Shown: piece by piece, positions 44,718 through 53,324 of the stretch
Position numbering within the stretch: position 1 is the stretch's first letter
Layout: every line of letters starts with the position of its first letter
NCBI RefSeq assembly: GCF_006442315.1
Contig: NZ_VFVY01000007.1
Coordinates: 186,001 to 250,000 of the forward strand
Direction of reading: 5' to 3'
DNA length: 64,000 bases
From: Mesorhizobium sp. B2-3-4
Lineage (GTDB): Bacteria; Pseudomonadota; Alphaproteobacteria; Rhizobiales; Rhizobiaceae
Notes under the pieces: generated by a model
Told to the model about the DNA's origin: nothing
What the model saw: the letters and a program-made list of their open reading frames with translations, nothing else
Database searches by the model: none
Program-made: the position numbers and the translations under genes

Positions 44718-45839
44718 ATGCATCGCGTCATCATCAGCGGCATCGGCGCTGAAATCCCCAAGCCTGTCATTACGAACGAGGAACTGGTCGCCAGCTTCAA
44801 TGCCTGGGTCGATACGGAGAACGCGCGGCGCCAGGCTGCCGGCGAGACGCCGCTGCAGAAATCGGACGCCGACTTCATCGTCCATGCCTCGGGTGTGCGC
44901 TCCCGCCACGTGATCGAACGTGAAGGCATTCTCGACCCGACCCGGATGGCGCCGCGCATCCCGGCGCGCCCCGACGACGCGCTCTCGCTGCAGGCGGAAT
45001 TCGGCGTCGCTTCGGCCAGAAAGGCGATCGAGCATGCCGGCGTCGAGGCGTCGGAGATCGATCTTGTGATCTGCTCGTCCTCGCACCAGCAGCGGCCGTA
45101 TCCGGCGATCGCCATCGAAATGCAGGAGGCGCTGGGTACCCGGGGCGCGGGCTTCGACATGGGGCTCGGCTGTTCGTCGGCGGCGGCGGCACTGCACATG
45201 GCGGTCAATCTTGTCCGCTCGGGCGCCCACAAGCGCGTCCTGGTCACCACGCCCGAGATCATCACCGGCCATCTCAACTTCCGCGACCGGCAGACGCATT
45301 TCATCTTCGGTGATGCGTCGGTGTCGATGGTGGTCGAGGGGCTCACCCAGGGCGAGAAGCGGCCGGGCCGCTTCGAGGTGCTGGACACGCGCCTCTGGAC
45401 GCAGATGTCGAACAACATCCGCACCAATCTCGGCTACCACACCCGCACCGCCCAGGACGATCCCTACATGATCGACCTGGAAGGCAATCTCATCAAGCAG
45501 GTCGGCAACAAGGTGTTCAAGGAAGTCACCGTCGCCGGGCACAAATTCATCGTCGACTTCCTGGCCGAACACGGGCTGACGCCGCAAGTGGTGCGGCGTT
45601 TCTGGTTGCATCAGGCCAATGCGCGCATGAACGCGATGATCCTGAAGTTGGCGTTCGGCCACGACGTCGACCACGACCGCGCGCCGATGGTGCTGGAGCG
45701 TCTGGGCAACACGGCGGGCGCCGGCGCCATCGTCGCGCTGTCGGAGAACCATGCCGACATGAAGCCCGGCGATTTCGGTCTGATCTGCGCCTTCGGCGCG
45801 GGATATTCGATAGGCGGGGCGCTTCTGCGGATGCTTTGA
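44718..45839 (+). CDS. Beta-ketoacyl-ACP synthase III-like protein
   Basis: This 373-residue thiolase-fold enzyme is of the FabH class. The triad is intact: Cys in MGLGCSSAAAALHMA, His in WLHQANARMN and Asn in LGNTAGAGA. It is about 50 residues longer than E. coli FabH, partly from an N-terminal insertion (VDTENARRQAAGETPLQKSDADF). It condenses an acyl-CoA or acyl-ACP with malonyl-ACP; this branch is annotated as KAS III, but its normal role (housekeeping or special lipid) is uncertain since no fab genes are adjacent. Confidence 0.9.
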   Translation: MHRVIISGIGAEIPKPVITNEELVASFNAWVDTENARRQAAGETPLQKSDADFIVHASGVRSRHVIEREGILDPTRMAPRIPARPDDALSLQAEFGVASARKAIEHAGVEASEIDLVICSSSHQQRPYPAIAIEMQEALGTRGAGFDMGLGCSSAAAALHMAVNLVRSGAHKRVLVTTPEIITGHLNFRDRQTHFIFGDASVSMVVEGLTQGEKRPGRFEVLDTRLWTQMSNNIRTNLGYHTRTAQDDPYMIDLEGNLIKQVGNKVFKEVTVAGHKFIVDFLAEHGLTPQVVRRFWLHQANARMNAMILKLAFGHDVDHDRAPMVLERLGNTAGAGAIVALSENHADMKPGDFGLICAFGAGYSIGGALLRML

Positions 45840-45851
45840 GCGCGCGCCGCC

Positions 45852-46418
45852 TCAAGTCGGCATGAAAGGCACAAGCATCGGCACGCGCCTGCTGTAATCA
45901 TCATAGGACGAACCCAGTTCGCCGCGCAGGAAACGTTCCTCCAGCCTTGCCTTGACGACGATTCCGACGAGCAGCAAAGCGGCGCCGGCTATCCCCCACA
46001 CCGTGCCCTTGACCGCCATGGTGGCCAGAATGGAAAGCAGCAAACCGGTGTAGATCGGGTGGCGGACCAGCCCATAGGGGCCGGTCTCGACCACGCGATG
46101 GTCAGCCTTTGCCGTTACCGTGGCGGACCACAGCCGGCCGAGATGCAGGCGTGCCCACCAGGCGAAAGCAATGCCCATGGCGATCAGCGCGACGCAGATC
46201 CAGGCTTCGGTAAGTGTCGGCGTCCATAACCGCAGACCGCCGTGATAGCCGTGCGCCGGAACGAACATCAGCACCGTGCCGGCCAGCCAGAGGATCCTGT
46301 ACCGGGCCTCGGACTTGAAGTCCGCGCGCTTCTTTGCGGGATCGGCCCAAGACGCCGCGAGGATCCAGGATACAATCCAGAACAGCCAGAGCGCGGCGAT
46401 AGCGTGTCCAACCTGCAT
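45852..46418 (-). CDS. Isoprenylcysteine-carboxyl-methyltransferase-like membrane protein
   Basis: The 188-residue protein has about five hydrophobic helices and the family's C-terminal SAM-binding pattern: ETGPYGLVRHPIYTGLLL, then KARLEERFLRGELGSSYDDYSRRVPMLVPF. Bacterial ICMT/PEMT-like proteins methylate lipids or unknown small molecules rather than prenyl-Cys proteins. It is convergent with the KAS III-like gene. Assignment is to the superfamily only. Confidence 0.87.
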   Translation of the reverse strand: MQVGHAIAALWLFWIVSWILAASWADPAKKRADFKSEARYRILWLAGTVLMFVPAHGYHGGLRLWTPTLTEAWICVALIAMGIAFAWWARLHLGRLWSATVTAKADHRVVETGPYGLVRHPIYTGLLLSILATMAVKGTVWGIAGAALLLVGIVVKARLEERFLRGELGSSYDDYSRRVPMLVPFMPT

Positions 46419-46597
46419 GGCCTGATCTTCTCCCGAACTGGCGCCGTCGTCTATGCCGGCGACGCGGCGGCAATGCGGCGCTCAGCGCATGAAGGCGGAG
46501 TTTGCGGTAATAACGTCGTGATCGCCATCAAGCCGCGTGATCGGATCATCAGCGCTTTCGACTAGACCGGGATGTCAGAGGCCACTAGACCAGCGGC

Positions 46598-47227
46598 ATG
46601 CGGGAAACAAACCTCGAGCTTTTTGCATCCGCCGAGCCGACCGTCGATATCGTGCCGGGCCGCAAGCTGACGGCAAGGGCGGCGGCGCTCTATGTCGCCC
46701 CGTTCGATCGTTTCGAGACGCAGGCCGTCGAGCAATTGCACCTCGGCTTCGATGGCATCGCCGGTGATTTCCACGCCGGGCCGACGCGGCGCTCCGGGGG
46801 CCGCGAACCCTGGTATCCGCGCGGCACCGAAATGCGCAACGAACGGCAATTGTCGCTGGTCGCGGCCGATGAACTGGCGGTCGTTGCCGACCGCATGGGC
46901 CTGAAGGAAATCCGGCCGGAATGGATCGGCGCCAATCTCCTGATAGAAGGCGTGCCATGGCTTTCGATGCTGCCTGCCGGCTCGCTGATGTTCTTCAAGG
47001 GAGGGGTGACGATCAAGGTCGAAGCGCAGAACAAGCCGTGCCGCGTTGCCGGACAGTCGATCGCAAAACATGTCCGCGCGTCGGACCATGACGCAACTGC
47101 GCTGCTCTTCCCAAAGGCGGCGAAACGTCTGCGCGGGCTGGTCGCTTGGGTCGAGAAACCTGGAATCATCAGGACCGGCGAAGAGATCTCGGTGCGCGTG
47201 CCGGAGCAGTGGATCTACAAGGCATAG
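46598..47227 (+). CDS. MOSC domain protein
   Basis: The 209-residue protein shows the MOSC-type GIAGDFHAGPTRRSGGREPWYPRG, NERQLSLVAADELAVVADRMG, GANLLIEGVPW, and the conserved Cys in EAQNKPCRVAG. MOSC (MoCo sulfurase C-terminal) domains bind molybdenum cofactor or move sulfur; YiiM-like members act in N-hydroxylated base reduction. It stands alone between the ICMT-like gene and the SDR. Confidence 0.88.
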   Translation: MRETNLELFASAEPTVDIVPGRKLTARAAALYVAPFDRFETQAVEQLHLGFDGIAGDFHAGPTRRSGGREPWYPRGTEMRNERQLSLVAADELAVVADRMGLKEIRPEWIGANLLIEGVPWLSMLPAGSLMFFKGGVTIKVEAQNKPCRVAGQSIAKHVRASDHDATALLFPKAAKRLRGLVAWVEKPGIIRTGEEISVRVPEQWIYKA

Positions 47228-47263
47228 CCACGCCGCCGGGGAGGCGGCGTGGCAACGGCAAGG

Positions 47264-48103
47264 TCAGCCCTTGCGGTTCTTGTTGGCGCCTTGCGCCATG
47301 ACGGAGACGTGGTCCCACTTGTCCCAGGTGGCGAGGCGGTTGGCGTATTCCTGGCGGATCATCGGCAGGCCGCCGTCGCCGAAGAAGACCCTGAGCGGCG
47401 GCTCGGCCGCGTCGACGATTGCCAGCATCGCCGGGCCGGTTGCCTCGGGGTCGCCGGCGACCGAATTGGCGCGGCGCTCGGCCATCTTGGCGCGGGCGGG
47501 CGCATAGGCCTCGATCGGCTTGGAGACCTTGGCCGAGGCACTCGACCAGTCGGTGGAGAAACCGCCCGGCTCGACCAGCGTGACATGGATGCCGAACTCC
47601 GCGACCTCGATGCTGAGTGACTGGCTGAAGCCTTCCAGCGCCCATTTCGACGCATGGTAGAGACCGAGCGAGGCAAAGGCGTTGACGCCGCCGATCGACG
47701 AGATCTGGATGATGTGGCCGGAACGCTGGGCCCGCATGATCGGCAGAGCGGCCTGCGTGACCCAGAGCGCGCCGAACACATTGGTCTCGATCTGGTCGCG
47801 AGCTTCCTCTTCGCTGACTTCCTCGATGGCGCCGAAATGGCCGTAGCCGGCGTTGTTGATGACGACGTCGAGCCGGCCAAAGCGCTTGTGGGCCTCGGCG
47901 ACAGCGGCATCGACCGCCTTCTTGTCGTTCACGTCGAGCTTCATGGCGGCGACGTTGTCGCCGTACTTTTCAACGAGATCGGCGAGCGTGCCGGCGTCAC
48001 GGGCGGTCGCTGCGACGCGGTCGCCACGCGCCAATGCGGCCTCGGCCCAGACGCGGCCAAAGCCCTTCGACGATCCGGTGATGAACCAAACCTTTGATGT
48101 CAT
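47264..48103 (-). CDS. SDR family oxidoreductase
   Basis: This 279-residue NAD(P)-dependent SDR has cofactor loop ITGSSKGFGRVWAEAALARGDRV, NNAG in VVINNAGYG, the catalytic Ser in IQISSIGGV, and YHASKWALEGFSQSL with Tyr and Lys intact. It is the 17-beta-hydroxysteroid-dehydrogenase-like group common in rhizobia. The start at ATG 48103 has AAGGATC upstream on the minus strand. Substrate unknown. Confidence 0.9.
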   Translation of the reverse strand: MTSKVWFITGSSKGFGRVWAEAALARGDRVAATARDAGTLADLVEKYGDNVAAMKLDVNDKKAVDAAVAEAHKRFGRLDVVINNAGYGHFGAIEEVSEEEARDQIETNVFGALWVTQAALPIMRAQRSGHIIQISSIGGVNAFASLGLYHASKWALEGFSQSLSIEVAEFGIHVTLVEPGGFSTDWSSASAKVSKPIEAYAPARAKMAERRANSVAGDPEATGPAMLAIVDAAEPPLRVFFGDGGLPMIRQEYANRLATWDKWDHVSVMAQGANKNRKG

Positions 48104-48235
48104 GATGTGGGATCCTTGCCCCTGCGGGCGCAATTTCTATGGAAGCGGAGGCTTCTCCGCTTTCGGGCATATACGGCCTGTCGCGCGATTTTCCAGAGGC
48201 GAGGGGAAATCTTTTTGAACAAGGCGCGCCTTCTG

Positions 48236-48266
48236 ATCCCTGATCAAGCGTTGCTTGGTCAGGGAT
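48236..48266. terminator. Inverted repeat after the class IV aminotransferase
   Basis: ATCCCTGATCAAGC and GCTTGGTCAGGGAT form a 14-bp stem (one G-T-type mismatch) over GTT. It overlaps the stop codon of the aminotransferase gene on the minus strand. It lacks a T-run but lies exactly where transcription should end. Confidence 0.6.
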
Positions 48267-49221
48267 AGTTCACCCGAGACGACCAGGCCGGGTCGTCGTG
48301 CTTTTGCCAATAGAGCGCCATCAGCCGGCTGGTGACAGGTCCGACCTTGCCGTCGGCGACGCCAGCGCCGTCGATCCTCGTCACCGGCATGATGCCGCCG
48401 GCGGTCGAGGTGATGAAGACCTCGTCGGCTGCCTTGAGCGATGCCACGCTGACGTCGGCGGCCTTCGCGGTGAGCCCTTCCTCGCCACAGAGGTCAAAAA
48501 CGGTGCGGCGGGTGATGCCTGGCAGCACGCCAATGGCCGGTGTCGACAGTTCGCCATTCCTCACGGCGAAGACGTTGAAGCCCGGGCCTTCGGCGACGTT
48601 GCCGTTGAAATCGAGAATGAGCGCGGTCTCGGCGCCACGGTCATAGGCATCGTAGAGGCCGCGCACGAGATCGAGCCAATGATAGTTCTTGATGGCCGGA
48701 TCGATCGAGGCGGGCGGAATGCGCACCTTGTCGCTGATGGCCAGGCGCAGGCCGCGCTGCAATTGTTCGGTATTGGCGACCGAGCCGAACGGCACGGCGA
48801 ATGCCATGAAGCGGTTGATCGCCTGGCGCGGGTCGCGGCTGAAGGTCGGCGAAGCGCCGCGCGTGCACAGCATTTCGACATAGGCCGCGCGATGTCCCGA
48901 CAGTGCGACACAATTGTGCAGGATCTCTGTAACGCCGTCGCGATCGAAGGGGATCGTCATGCGCAGCTTTTCCAGTCCGGCGAAAAACCGGTCGAGATGC
49001 AGATCGAGGCGGAAGAAGCTGCCGTTCCAGACATGCACCGTGTCATAGGTGGCGTCGGAATGCAGAAAGCCCCAGTCCAGCACCGAGACCTTGGCTTGCG
49101 ACATCGGCAGATACTGGCCGTCGAGGAAAGCAATGCCGGCGGGGTAGGAATGCGGGTCGACATGGCGGTCGCCGACCAAGGGCAGTTGCGTCGCATCCCG
49201 CATCTTCGTCGTCGGGCTCAT
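48259..49221 (-). CDS. Class IV PLP aminotransferase (D-amino acid/branched-chain type)
   Basis: The 320-residue fold-type IV enzyme has the PLP lysine in PAIKNYHWLDLVRGLYDAYDRGAETALILD and a phosphate/substrate loop EGPGFNVFAV, with TSTAGGIMPV as the second phosphate loop. It opens GIAFLDGQYLPMSQAKVSVLDWGFLHSDATYDTVHVW, as in D-alanine transaminase and IlvE relatives. The exact amino acid cannot be inferred. GGAG precedes the ATG. It is monocistronic. Confidence 0.9.
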   Translation of the reverse strand: MSPTTKMRDATQLPLVGDRHVDPHSYPAGIAFLDGQYLPMSQAKVSVLDWGFLHSDATYDTVHVWNGSFFRLDLHLDRFFAGLEKLRMTIPFDRDGVTEILHNCVALSGHRAAYVEMLCTRGASPTFSRDPRQAINRFMAFAVPFGSVANTEQLQRGLRLAISDKVRIPPASIDPAIKNYHWLDLVRGLYDAYDRGAETALILDFNGNVAEGPGFNVFAVRNGELSTPAIGVLPGITRRTVFDLCGEEGLTAKAADVSVASLKAADEVFITSTAGGIMPVTRIDGAGVADGKVGPVTSRLMALYWQKHDDPAWSSRVNYP

Positions 49222-49378
49222 AAGGGCTCCTGTCGCACAAGGCGGACCAACAGCCTATCGGTCCGGCGGGGAGCGCATAGGGCCAGCCGCCCGGCGCAGT
49301 TCGTCCTCGGTCACGATCTGGCCGATACATCGAATTAGAATTGTCTTATAGTCCGGTGGCTTGTTGCGGGAGGGGGAT

Positions 49379-49888
49379 ATGAGCAGGTTTGGAGCCGCGA
49401 TCGCGATCACGATGATCTTTGCCGCCACGGGCGAAGCCAGCGCCCAGTGCACCAGGCAAGGCGAGGAGCTTTGCCAACGCGGCCAGACCTATCGCTGCGA
49501 AAAGACCGGCAGCGAGCTGACACCAATCTTCCAGAACCTGCCTTGCGGCGTGAACGTGCCCGCGACGTCCTTCAACGGCACCTGGACCGGCAACGGCCAT
49601 CAGAGCCCGCAGGGCGATGCCGGCGCCGACTGGTCGATCACCATGACGATCGGCGATGGCAGCGCCTCGATCGACTATCCGTCGCTCGGCTGCGGCGGAT
49701 CGCTGTCGCAGACATCCAGGGACGACATGTCGGCTGAATTCCACGAAAGCATCACCTACGGCCAGGACAAGTGCATCGACGGCGGCGACATCACCGTCAG
49801 GTTCTACAAGGGGAACCTGTCCTGGACCTGGGTCGGCCAGGCCGACGGCCAGCCCTACAATGCGATCGCCGTGTTGACGCGGCAATAG
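49379..49888 (+). CDS. Secreted hypothetical protein
   Basis: The 169-residue protein has a Sec signal (MSRFGAAIAITMIFAATGEASA) cleaved before QCTR. The mature part has a Cys-rich N-terminal segment (QCTRQGEELCQRGQTYRCEK, LPCG) and a C-terminal beta-rich part with SFNGTWTGNGH, LGCGGSLSQ, KCIDGG and YKGNLSWTWVG. It resembles a small beta-barrel binding domain; no catalytic motif is seen. GGGAGGGG precedes the ATG. Confidence 0.75.
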   Translation: MSRFGAAIAITMIFAATGEASAQCTRQGEELCQRGQTYRCEKTGSELTPIFQNLPCGVNVPATSFNGTWTGNGHQSPQGDAGADWSITMTIGDGSASIDYPSLGCGGSLSQTSRDDMSAEFHESITYGQDKCIDGGDITVRFYKGNLSWTWVGQADGQPYNAIAVLTRQ

Positions 49889-49899
49889 CGCCCCGGGCC

Positions 49900-50214
49900 T
49901 CAATCCTCCTCGTCATCGGCGTCGAGCAGGCGAGTGGCGCGCCAGCGCGTCAGCACGATGTTGGTCTGCTCGATGACGAAGAAGCGGGCGGAGTCGCGAT
50001 CATAGCCCTCGGCCAGCAGCTTTTCGTAGTCGGTGTGCATATGACGGATATGCGCGATCGTCGCCAGCCACACCGCGATCGTCGGTGGCAAGGTCTTCAT
50101 ATGCACCGAGCCGGCATCGGCCCGGATCTTCTCCATGTCGGCATAGGGCGCCAGCGGCAGGAGTGCCGTCAGCGCCTTGGCGATGGCCCGGCGGCGGCCG
50201 GTTGGCGCGCTCAT
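49900..50214 (-). CDS. DUF2293 domain protein
   Basis: The 104-residue protein matches DUF2293 as I recall it: LPPTIAVWLATIAHIRHMHTDYEKLLAEGYDRDSARFFVIEQTNIVLTRW, a His- and Asp-rich helical motif. The function is unknown. Its ATG overlaps the stop of the TrmO-like gene by 4 bp (ATGA), so it is translated after it. Confidence 0.75.
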   Translation of the reverse strand: MSAPTGRRRAIAKALTALLPLAPYADMEKIRADAGSVHMKTLPPTIAVWLATIAHIRHMHTDYEKLLAEGYDRDSARFFVIEQTNIVLTRWRATRLLDADDEED

Positions 50215-50735
50215 CTTTCCTCGCGCCCTTCGACGGTTGCCTCCGGTATCGCGTCCGTCGAGGCGAAGTAGGGCTTGATGTCGATGACCGGCGTGCCGTC
50301 GAGCACGTCGATGGCGTCCAGATCGATGCGGCCGGCGCCGATGTCGAGCGTGACCAGCTTTGCCACATGCAGGCCGACCGGGTTCGGACGGGCAGGGGAG
50401 CGCAGCCCGAATACGCCTTTGGCTTCAGCCGCATGGCGGGGGTTTTGCACAATCAGATTCCGCGGCGCGTGGTGCAGCCAGGACAGGATGACGACATGGC
50501 TGGCGCGCTCTAGTCCGCGCAGGCCGTCACGATAGGGTGCATCGATGGTCAGCACTGCGCGCTGGCCGGTCTCGCGCGCCGCGCGCATGTTCTTGGGGCA
50601 GCTTTCGCGGGTGATCCAAGGTGAGGCGATGCGGCCGATGAAGACGATGCCGCCATCGGGCGGCATCGTCGCCGGATCCTGGTCCAGTCTCCGCTCGCCT
50701 TCGCGTGCCTCGAACCTCTCACGCGTTTGGGTCAT
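50211..50735 (-). CDS. TrmO (TsaA)-like tRNA methyltransferase family protein
   Basis: The 174-residue single-domain protein of the TrmO/YaeB/Rcs-type has IVFIGRIASPWITRESCPKNM at the start, DGLRGLERASHVVILSWLHHAPRNL, then GVFGLRSPARPNPVGLHVAKLVTLDIGAGRIDLDAIDVLDGTPVIDIKPYF. TrmO methylates N6-threonylcarbamoyladenosine at tRNA position 37. I chose ATG 50735 with AAGAAG upstream; ATG 50759 is possible. It is coupled to the DUF2293 gene downstream. Confidence 0.87.
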   Translation of the reverse strand: MTQTRERFEAREGERRLDQDPATMPPDGGIVFIGRIASPWITRESCPKNMRAARETGQRAVLTIDAPYRDGLRGLERASHVVILSWLHHAPRNLIVQNPRHAAEAKGVFGLRSPARPNPVGLHVAKLVTLDIGAGRIDLDAIDVLDGTPVIDIKPYFASTDAIPEATVEGREER

Positions 50736-50869
50736 CGGCCGATCTTCTTTTCGATGCATGTCATTGGCCTCAGACCGCTACACGTTTTTGGACGGCATGC
50801 ACCGAAAAATCACGCATGCGGCATTTTCTTGTCCGGAAGCGACATAGCGCTTGCATCGTTTTGAAAATC

Positions 50870-50891
50870 GACATAAACATATGTTTATATC
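50870..50891. promoter_or_regulatory. 22-bp palindrome before the ArsR-methyltransferase/metF operon
   Basis: GACATAAACAT-ATGTTTATATC is an inverted repeat with one mismatch in 11; the inner 16 bp (ATAAACATATGTTTAT, 50873-50888) are perfect. It lies 53 bp before the ArsR-methyltransferase start. AT-rich palindromes of this style are operators of ArsR-family methionine-cycle regulators (SahR) in related bacteria, so autoregulation is likely. Confidence 0.7.
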
Positions 50892-50943
50892 TTTTTCAAC
50901 GTTAGTGCGTTGAATGTGAATGCACTGAAAAGAGAATACGCCG

Positions 50944-51966
50944 ATGCACGTCTCGCTCGACACCATGGTGGACACATTGAAGGCAGCGGCAGAATCCAGC
51001 CGGCTGCGCATACTGGCGCTGCTGTCGCGCGGCGACCTCACAGTGTCCGACCTTACCGAAATTCTAGGTCAGTCGCAGCCACGCGTTTCCCGGCACCTGA
51101 AGCTGCTGCTCGAGGCGGGGCTGATCGGCCGCTACCAGGAAGGGTCGTGGGCCTTCTTTCGCTTGTCCGACGCCGATTCGGCGCGCGATTTCGTGCTGCG
51201 GCTGGTGGCCGGCATCCGTGACGCCGATCCGCAGGTCGAGCGTGACCTCGAGCGGTTGGCCTCGGTCAAGCGCAAGCGCCAGGATCGCGCCACCGAGTAT
51301 TTTTCGCAGAATGCCGCAAGCTGGGACCATATCCGGTCGCTGCATGTGCCTGACCGCGCCGTGGAGGCCGCGATGCTGAAGCTGGTCGGCAAGCGGCCGT
51401 TCCAGTCCATGCTCGACCTCGGCACCGGTACCGGGCGGCTGCTCGAAATCTTCTCGCCGCTCTACCGGCGCGGCATCGGCATCGACATGTCGCGCGAGAT
51501 GCTGACCGTGGCGCGCGCCAATCTCGACAAGGCCGGCGTTTCGAACGCGCAGGTGCGGCAGGGCGATATCTTCTCACCGCCGGTCGAGCGCGATGCCTTC
51601 GATCTCGTCACCATCCACCAGGTGTTGCATTATCTCGACGACCCAGCCCGCGCGATCCACGAGGCGGCGCGGCTGCTGCGCCCGGCGGGCCGTCTGGTCA
51701 TCGTCGATTTCGCGCCGCACGCGCTGGAATTCCTGCGCGACCAGCACGCGCATATGCGGCTTGGCTTTTCCGACCGGCAGATAGGGGAGTGGTTCGCCGA
51801 AGCCGGCCTCGATCTCGAGGATGCCCAGGAGTTCGAACCGCGCGGTGGCAACGAGGCCAGGCTGACCGTCAAGCTTTGGCTTGGCCGCGACCGGCGCCTT
51901 TTGATCGCCGATCCCGCCAATGCCAGCCAGCAGACCAGAGTGAGCTCGATAGGGGAAATCGCCTGA
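50944..51966 (+). CDS. ArsR-family regulator fused to a SAM methyltransferase-like domain
   Basis: The 340-residue protein begins with an ArsR winged helix: AAESSRLRILALLSRGDLTVSDLTEILGQSQPRVSRHLKLLLEAGLIGRYQEGSWAFFRL. A second domain from about residue 120 is a class I methyltransferase fold with SMLDLGTGTGRLLEIFSP, GIGIDMSREML and AFDLVTIHQVLHYLDDPARAIHEAARLLRPAGRLVIVDF. The second domain probably senses SAH or SAM rather than (or as well as) catalysing. Its stop overlaps the metF start (TGATG), so they form a unit; this is the expected layout of a methionine-cycle regulator. Confidence 0.9.
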   Translation: MHVSLDTMVDTLKAAAESSRLRILALLSRGDLTVSDLTEILGQSQPRVSRHLKLLLEAGLIGRYQEGSWAFFRLSDADSARDFVLRLVAGIRDADPQVERDLERLASVKRKRQDRATEYFSQNAASWDHIRSLHVPDRAVEAAMLKLVGKRPFQSMLDLGTGTGRLLEIFSPLYRRGIGIDMSREMLTVARANLDKAGVSNAQVRQGDIFSPPVERDAFDLVTIHQVLHYLDDPARAIHEAARLLRPAGRLVIVDFAPHALEFLRDQHAHMRLGFSDRQIGEWFAEAGLDLEDAQEFEPRGGNEARLTVKLWLGRDRRLLIADPANASQQTRVSSIGEIA

Positions 51967-52883
51967 TGAACCAGTTTCGTTTTTCCCGCCGTCCCGACAT
52001 TGGCGACAAGGTCCGGGTCTCGTTCGAATTCTTCCCGCCGAAGACCGACGAGATGGAGGCAAGGCTGTGGGACACGGTCACAAGGCTGGAGCCGCTGCAG
52101 CCCAAATTCGTCTCGGTGACCTATGGCGCGGGCGGTTCGACGCGTGAGCGCACGGCGCGCACAATCGGCCGCATGCTGAAGGAGACCAGTCTGACGCCGG
52201 CCGCGCATATGACCTGTGTCGACGCCGCCCGCCATCAGGTCGATGCCGTGATCCGGGAATTCACCGACATGGGCGTCAAGCGCTTCGTCGCCTTGCGCGG
52301 CGATCCGGCAGCAGGCGTCGGTACCGCCTATCGGCCGCATCCGGACGGCTACGCCAACGGCGCGGAGCTGGTGGGCGCGCTGAAGGGCGCCGGCGATTTC
52401 GACATTTCGGTTTCGGCCTATCCTGAAAAGCATCCGGAAAGTCCCGATTTCGCCACCGACATCGACATGCTGAAGCGCAAGGTCGACAATGGCGCGACGC
52501 GGGCGATCACCCAGTTCTTTTTCGACAATGATCTTTACGAGCGCTACGTCGAGCGCGCGCGCCGCGCCGGCATCTACATCCCGATCGTTCCCGGCATCCT
52601 GCCGGTACACAATTTCACCCAGGTCGCCAATTTCTCGGCGCGCTGCGGTGCGCTGGTGCCGGCGTGGCTGGCGGAGCGTTTCGACGGCCTGCAGAACGAT
52701 CCGCAGACGCATGCGCTGGTGGCATCCGCCGTGGCGGCCGAACAGGTGCTGGACCTGGTCGAGCGCGGCGTTGGCGATTTTCACTTCTATACGATGAACC
52801 GGGCCGATCTCGTCTTCGCCGTCTGCCACATGATCGGCATCCGCTCGCATGAGGCGGAGGCGGCCGGGTCAGCGGCCGCGTAA
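51966..52883 (+). CDS. metF: Methylenetetrahydrofolate reductase
   Basis: This 305-residue FAD enzyme reduces 5,10-methylene-THF to 5-methyl-THF for methionine synthesis. It has VSFEFFPPKTDEMEARLW, FVSVTYGAGGSTRERT, HMTCVDAARHQVD, LRGDPAA and the ITQFFFDNDLY segment; the C-terminal FHFYTMNRADL is the family end. It starts at ATG 51966 within the ArsR stop (TGATG). Length and motifs match E. coli MetF. A terminator follows at once. Confidence 0.96.
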   Translation: MNQFRFSRRPDIGDKVRVSFEFFPPKTDEMEARLWDTVTRLEPLQPKFVSVTYGAGGSTRERTARTIGRMLKETSLTPAAHMTCVDAARHQVDAVIREFTDMGVKRFVALRGDPAAGVGTAYRPHPDGYANGAELVGALKGAGDFDISVSAYPEKHPESPDFATDIDMLKRKVDNGATRAITQFFFDNDLYERYVERARRAGIYIPIVPGILPVHNFTQVANFSARCGALVPAWLAERFDGLQNDPQTHALVASAVAAEQVLDLVERGVGDFHFYTMNRADLVFAVCHMIGIRSHEAEAAGSAAA

Positions 52884-52899
52884 GACACGGCGAACAGCA

Positions 52900-52925
52900 A
52901 AAGGCCGGGTAAAAACCCGGCCTTT
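52900..52925 (+). terminator. Rho-independent terminator after metF
   Basis: AAAGGCCGGGT and ACCCGGCCTTT form a perfect 11-bp stem over AAAA. The T stretch is part of the arm, so it may serve both strands (metF and the small peptide gene). Confidence 0.85.
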
Positions 52926-52972
52926 CGAATTGGTTGGACTATTTGGTGCTGGTCTTCCCCGTCTTGGCGGGT

Positions 52973-53059
52973 TCAGGGAAGGACGCCCATAATGAGGGCG
53001 CCGATGAAAGCAAACGCAGCACAAATCATCAATGCGTTGATTGGCCTCGTAAGTCCCAT
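52973..53059 (-). CDS. 28-residue membrane peptide
   Basis: A short minus-strand frame encodes 28 residues: MGLTRPIN, then a single hydrophobic helix (ALMICAAFAFIGALIMG), ending VLP. AGGAGG stands 8 bp before the ATG on the minus strand, an ideal ribosome site. The frame ends 48 bp from the metF terminator, which is symmetric and could also end this transcript. It has no charge after residue 5, so it would be a single-pass inner-membrane peptide. Function unknown. The flanking gap (53060-53324) otherwise has no gene I can support; a small hairpin lies at 53276-53295 (GAAAGTCG/CGACTTTC). Confidence 0.72.
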   Translation of the reverse strand: MGLTRPINALMICAAFAFIGALIMGVLP

Positions 53060-53324
53060 GACATAGCCTCCTCTTAAAGAGCTATGCCCTGGAGTCTAGG
53101 TCCATTTGTGCCACAGGCAAGCGGAAAATGTGCTGCATTGCGACGTGATTGTGGATTTTGCGACCCCGGTTTCGCCGTTAGCCGTTGAAACTCCTTGGCA
53201 AAAACCCGCTTCGCACCTGTGAATAAATTGTGGCGGGATGGTGTCGCCGGCGTGTCATGACAGCGCTACCGCCGTGAAAGTCGCATTCGACTTTCGCGTT
53301 GAAAGCCGCATTTCGAATTTCACG

